Shown here in pieces: positions 8,101 to 9,106 of a DNA stretch of 9,106 nt; the first letter of the stretch is position 1; each line of letters starts with the position of its first letter. Where the stretch lies: assembly GCA_964613385.1 (NCBI GenBank), contig CAZTGZ010000066.1, forward strand, positions 1 through 9,106, given 5' to 3'. Under the pieces are notes generated by a model that saw only the letters and a program-made list of their open reading frames with translations, was not told where the DNA came from and searched no databases. The position numbers were made by a program, and so were the translations under genes. This stretch comes from CAZTGZ01 sp964613385. GTDB lineage: Bacteria; Bacteroidota; Bacteroidia; NS11-12g; UBA9320.

Positions 8101-8232
8101 TGTTTTACCGGTACCGGGTCCGGCAATGACCATCACGGGCCCTTCAGTTTGGGTTACTGCTTGTTTTTGCGCCGCATTTAATTTTGCAAATTGTTCTTCA
8201 AAATATCCTGTATGGGAATTGTCTTGCACCAT
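5170..8232 (-). CDS. UvrD/Rep-type superfamily 1 helicase fused to a RecB-like PD-(D/E)XK nuclease
   Basis: The 1020-residue protein has a complete SF1A motor: Walker A AGPGTGKT (37-44), motif Ia TFTEAGSHAMRDRL (69-82), motif II VDEFQDTN (272-279), motif III VVGDDDQTIYRFQGA (301-315), motif IV LKENYRSG (336-343), motif V LMTAHGAKGLEFDHVF (630-645) and motif VI EESRRLFYVAITRAR (679-693). From about 760 a RecB-family nuclease follows with all expected residues: H802 in YGSAIHGLMED, D892 in GVLDRVD, D905 and K907 in TDYKTG, and Q935/Y939 in RQTMFY. C775 (YLRCP) and a C-terminal cluster C1004-x4-C1009-x2-C1012 resemble the iron-staple Cys set of AddB-like nucleases, but the spacing differs from the classic CxxCx5C. 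The architecture is that of AdnA/AdnB-type single-chain helicase-nucleases, so a role in double-strand-break end resection or repair is likely. No partner subunit lies in the window. Start ATG at 8230-8232. Confidence 0.92.
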   Translation of the reverse strand: MVQDNSHTGYFEEQFAKLNAAQKQAVTQTEGPVMVIAGPGTGKTQILAARIANILLATDANPENILCLTFTEAGSHAMRDRLTRFIGPAAYRVQIHTFHSFCHKVISENKDVYSYILYEPVSDIEKHEIAREILDELPITHPLKKIKGKKYSSVFDLLRLFDLMKKEEIDLSLIRKKCELKLNDALSDPTFYYQRNGANFKKGDLKTREIDDLRKRLDHLTSAAELLSVYKQKLDAKERYDFNDMISWVIELFKNYPEKLLRYQEQYLYILVDEFQDTNAVQYHIIQQLSSYWEENPNLFVVGDDDQTIYRFQGAEITNIRDFKQRYDQHLQTIILKENYRSGQEILNTAGKVIENNTQRLVDTSELSGKSLIAANPNILPKSTIPRIFGYSNDFSEVVEIAHSVEQLLKEGIESSEVAIIYRKHKQADDLITHFRQIGLPYHLVKQENILEFPLIRQFLDLLNYIQLETEQPFSAQDLLFRVLHFEPFGLSALPLARFQHSSHANRTPLRVLLADSKYPEGISDEEVKRVNQVIQKIEDWISQTHYNTPLMLAEKILNESGLLAHILKQSESEKNLESFMTLFDFFKEESGRRNDVSLKNLLQAIALMSEYEMPIPMQYSYGHEHGVRLMTAHGAKGLEFDHVFVIGCTQADWERNQHQGRFNLEVLFPNLKDEFAIEESRRLFYVAITRARTHLTISFSWQNSKGKEQAPTRFIAETGLEIKNVSGSDARTTQFIRSLFRKHEISEIPQEKLFGLLPSNYAISVTHLNTYLRCPLSFYYNYVLRVPAAKNPNMSYGSAIHGLMEDVFTQFYMKGLRPSTPQIIEIFEKQMFLQRSGFTPSGFKDFLESGKEDLPGYFMNRESGWIKHMHFAPEKKISVLFDEIPITGVLDRVDIDNKQVMVTDYKTGNPTNSKSKLNKPNPEKQQSGGDYWRQTMFYSILIREDPTLDWSMTCGEIDFVEPDENGVYQKHFFPVTQEGIQDVESQIKLVYAKIMNREFSQGCDDPSCYWCNFVRQYGL

Positions 8233-8264
8233 GGGGTAAAATTACTCTTCAAAGAGTTGCCTGC

Positions 8265-8272
8265 CAAATATG
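8265..8272 (-). promoter_or_regulatory. Weak candidate -7 box for the helicase-nuclease gene
   Basis: The minus strand reads CATATTTG, one mismatch from TAnnTTTG, 32 bp upstream of the ATG. No TTG -33 element is found at a suitable distance. It overlaps the start of the TGACA/TGTCA hairpin and lies about 30 bp from the DnaA-box pair. Confidence 0.25.
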
Positions 8273-8302
8273 ACATTTCTGTCAGTTTTTAGTCATATTG
8301 AA

Positions 8303-8330
8303 TGTGGATAACCCCAGAATCCTATCCACA
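8303..8330. promoter_or_regulatory. Inverted pair of DnaA-box sequences
   Basis: The minus strand at 8303-8311 reads TTATCCACA, a perfect consensus DnaA box. The plus strand at 8322-8330 reads CTATCCACA, one mismatch. Together they form a perfect 8-bp inverted repeat (TGTGGATA / TATCCACA, 12-bp spacer). They lie between divergent genes and next to a very AT-rich stretch. No further box with one mismatch was found by eye in this intergenic region. The pair could be a DnaA-regulated promoter site, a DnaA-titration site or part of a replication origin. The identity of the sites as DnaA boxes rests on sequence match only. Confidence 0.5.
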
Positions 8331-8441
8331 AAACGCACATAAACAGCACAATATCAATATCTTACAATTGTATGACTGAAATTTATGAAAAAATGCCCTG
8401 CAACCGAAAACATATCCTGCATCTAAAAAGAGAATTATTTC

Positions 8442-8449
8442 TACTTTTG
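8442..8449 (+). promoter_or_regulatory. Candidate -7 box for the GEVED-domain gene
   Basis: TACTTTTG matches TAnnTTTG exactly and is the same octamer as that in front of nfu. It lies 55 bp upstream of the ATG at 8505, giving an A/T-rich leader of roughly 50 bases. No TTG -33 element is seen at a suitable distance. Confidence 0.35.
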
Positions 8450-8504
8450 ATAATTCCAACAATTAGTAGTTTTAGTTAAAAATTTTTTAATAAATAACAC
8501 AAGT

Positions 8505-9106
8505 ATGAAGAACAGTTTTACAAGTTTTGTTGAGCGGGGGCTGTCTGTTGTGCGAAAGAAGACTTCTTTAATGAAGGCGGCTTTTGTGCTGGTGTCCTCC
8601 TTAGTTTTTTCTGCTGCAAATGCCCAGGCGCCTTATTGTGCTCCTTCGCATACAGCAGCGGGTTGCCCTACGTATTATATGTACTTAGGGGCTATGGAGT
8701 TTAAACAAGGATCAAATGTGATCTTTGCTAAGTCGAATGATGAATGTAATCAAACGACAACTCCAAATTACACATTGATGTCTACCACACCGGTAATGAC
8801 ATTGAACGGGGGCGCTAATTATAGCTTCAGTACCCATACAGGCCCAACTTATGCCATTCACATTGGTATCTGGATTGACCTGAATGGTGACCTTGATTTT
8901 AGCGATGCGGACGAATGGGTTTCTAAAGGATGGGCTGACATCAATGCCGGTGTCGGAACTATGCAGACCAGAAACTTCTTTATTTCCTGTACAGGAATCA
9001 AAGGGGGTACTACCCGTATGCGTATCAGATCGGATTATTACGGTTCTGCAGCATTTACAGCGAGTTCAGCTTGTAATGCCGCGAACTATGGAGAAACCGA
9101 AGATTA
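8505..9106 (+). CDS. Secreted GEVED-domain protein (3' truncated by the window edge)
   Basis: The frame is open from ATG 8505 to the right edge, giving 200 complete residues plus two bases of the next codon. The N-terminus has a 23-residue basic extension (two to three Lys/Arg clusters) before a typical signal core, MKAAFVLVSSLVFSAANAQ, with cleavage after about residue 40. An internal ATG at 8571 would give a signal peptide of normal length. Residues about 42-200 form a GEVED domain: APYC near the start, WIDLNGDLDFSDADEW (123-138) with a D-x-N-x-D-x-D calcium-loop-like run, GGTTRMRIR (167-175), C190, and GETED at 196-200, where the next codon starts TA, consistent with the usual Tyr. GEVED domains are found in large secreted and surface proteins of Bacteroidota and related bacteria, usually with further repeats and a T9SS tail. 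These would lie beyond the window. Binding target unknown. Confidence 0.88.
   Translation, partial: MKNSFTSFVERGLSVVRKKTSLMKAAFVLVSSLVFSAANAQAPYCAPSHTAAGCPTYYMYLGAMEFKQGSNVIFAKSNDECNQTTTPNYTLMSTTPVMTLNGGANYSFSTHTGPTYAIHIGIWIDLNGDLDFSDADEWVSKGWADINAGVGTMQTRNFFISCTGIKGGTTRMRIRSDYYGSAAFTASSACNAANYGETED

Larger units (their letters stand above)
8233..8504. other. AT-rich divergent intergenic region between the helicase-nuclease and the GEVED gene
   Basis: This 272-bp stretch has no plausible gene. Its right part (8331-8504) is about 26% G+C by hand count. From left to right it holds: a 14-bp dyad (ACTCTT at 8244-8249, AAGAGT at 8252-8257); a one-mismatch -7 box for the helicase gene on the minus strand (CATATTTG, 8265-8272); a short hairpin TGACA-TTTC-TGTCA (8271-8284); two inverted DnaA-box-like sites (8303-8330); a 10-bp palindrome TACAATTGTA (8363-8372); and a -7 box for the plus-strand gene (8442-8449). 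AGTCATA (8291-8297) and TATGACT (8371-8377) form an inverted pair around the DnaA-box sites. Confidence 0.6.

Noticed and set aside
5170..8232. Anti-phage defence system built around the helicase-nuclease
   Set aside because: Helicase-nuclease fusions occur in defence loci, but the neighbours here are an Fe-S carrier and envelope proteins, with no methylase, ATPase or toxin partner, no integrase and no change in base composition. A repair role is simpler.
7985..8239. 84-codon plus-strand open frame opposite the start of the helicase gene
   Set aside because: It is antisense to the Walker A region. The conserved helicase reading frame on the minus strand explains the lack of stops, and the product resembles no protein.
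8233..8504. Complete chromosomal origin of replication
   Set aside because: Only two DnaA boxes were found, no dnaA, dnaN, gidA or parAB lies nearby, and GC skew cannot be judged from this window. It is kept only as one option for the DnaA-box pair.

Overview
The window looks like a chromosomal segment of a member of the Bacteroidota, probably of the Flavobacteriales/Sphingobacteriales/Chitinophagales type. Three things point there: two kinds of type IX secretion system (T9SS) C-terminal sorting domain, a GEVED-domain surface protein, and candidate promoters with the phylum's TAnnTTTG -7 box in place of Shine-Dalgarno/sigma70 signals. No tRNA, rRNA, CRISPR array, insertion sequence or phage gene was found.

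Layout, left to right. (1) Positions 1-314 are the 3' end of an unrecognised Pro/Ser/Arg-rich repeat protein. It is followed 26 bp later by a complete FadL/OmpP1-type outer-membrane barrel (341-1828). (2) A short secreted protein with a T9SS type A tail (1830-2486, minus) meets the barrel gene tail to tail, with one base between the stop codons. (3) Diverging from it is a secreted protein with a choice-of-anchor L domain, four Cys-paired Ig/PKD-like modules and a T9SS type B (gliding-motility C-terminal) tail (2655-4556, plus). (4) That gene again converges with one base of spacing on an Nfu-type Fe-S carrier (4558-5115, minus). (5) Upstream of nfu on the same strand is a 1020-residue UvrD-like helicase fused to a RecB-type PD-(D/E)XK nuclease (5170-8232, minus). 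(6) A 272-bp AT-rich divergent intergenic region carries a perfect DnaA box paired with a one-mismatch box in inverted orientation. (7) The window ends inside a secreted GEVED-domain protein (8505-end, plus) that is cut by the edge.

Functionally, the plus-strand genes and the short minus gene are cell-envelope or exported proteins, while the two long minus-strand genes are housekeeping: DNA end processing/repair and Fe-S cluster delivery. The helicase-nuclease has a Cys arrangement (C775, C1004, C1009, C1012) that could hold an Fe-S cluster, so the adjacent Fe-S carrier may be more than a chance neighbour. No obvious new multi-gene system such as defence, biosynthesis or mobile DNA is visible. 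The features most worth a second look are the DnaA-box dyad next to the helicase-nuclease promoter and the nuclease/Nfu pairing.
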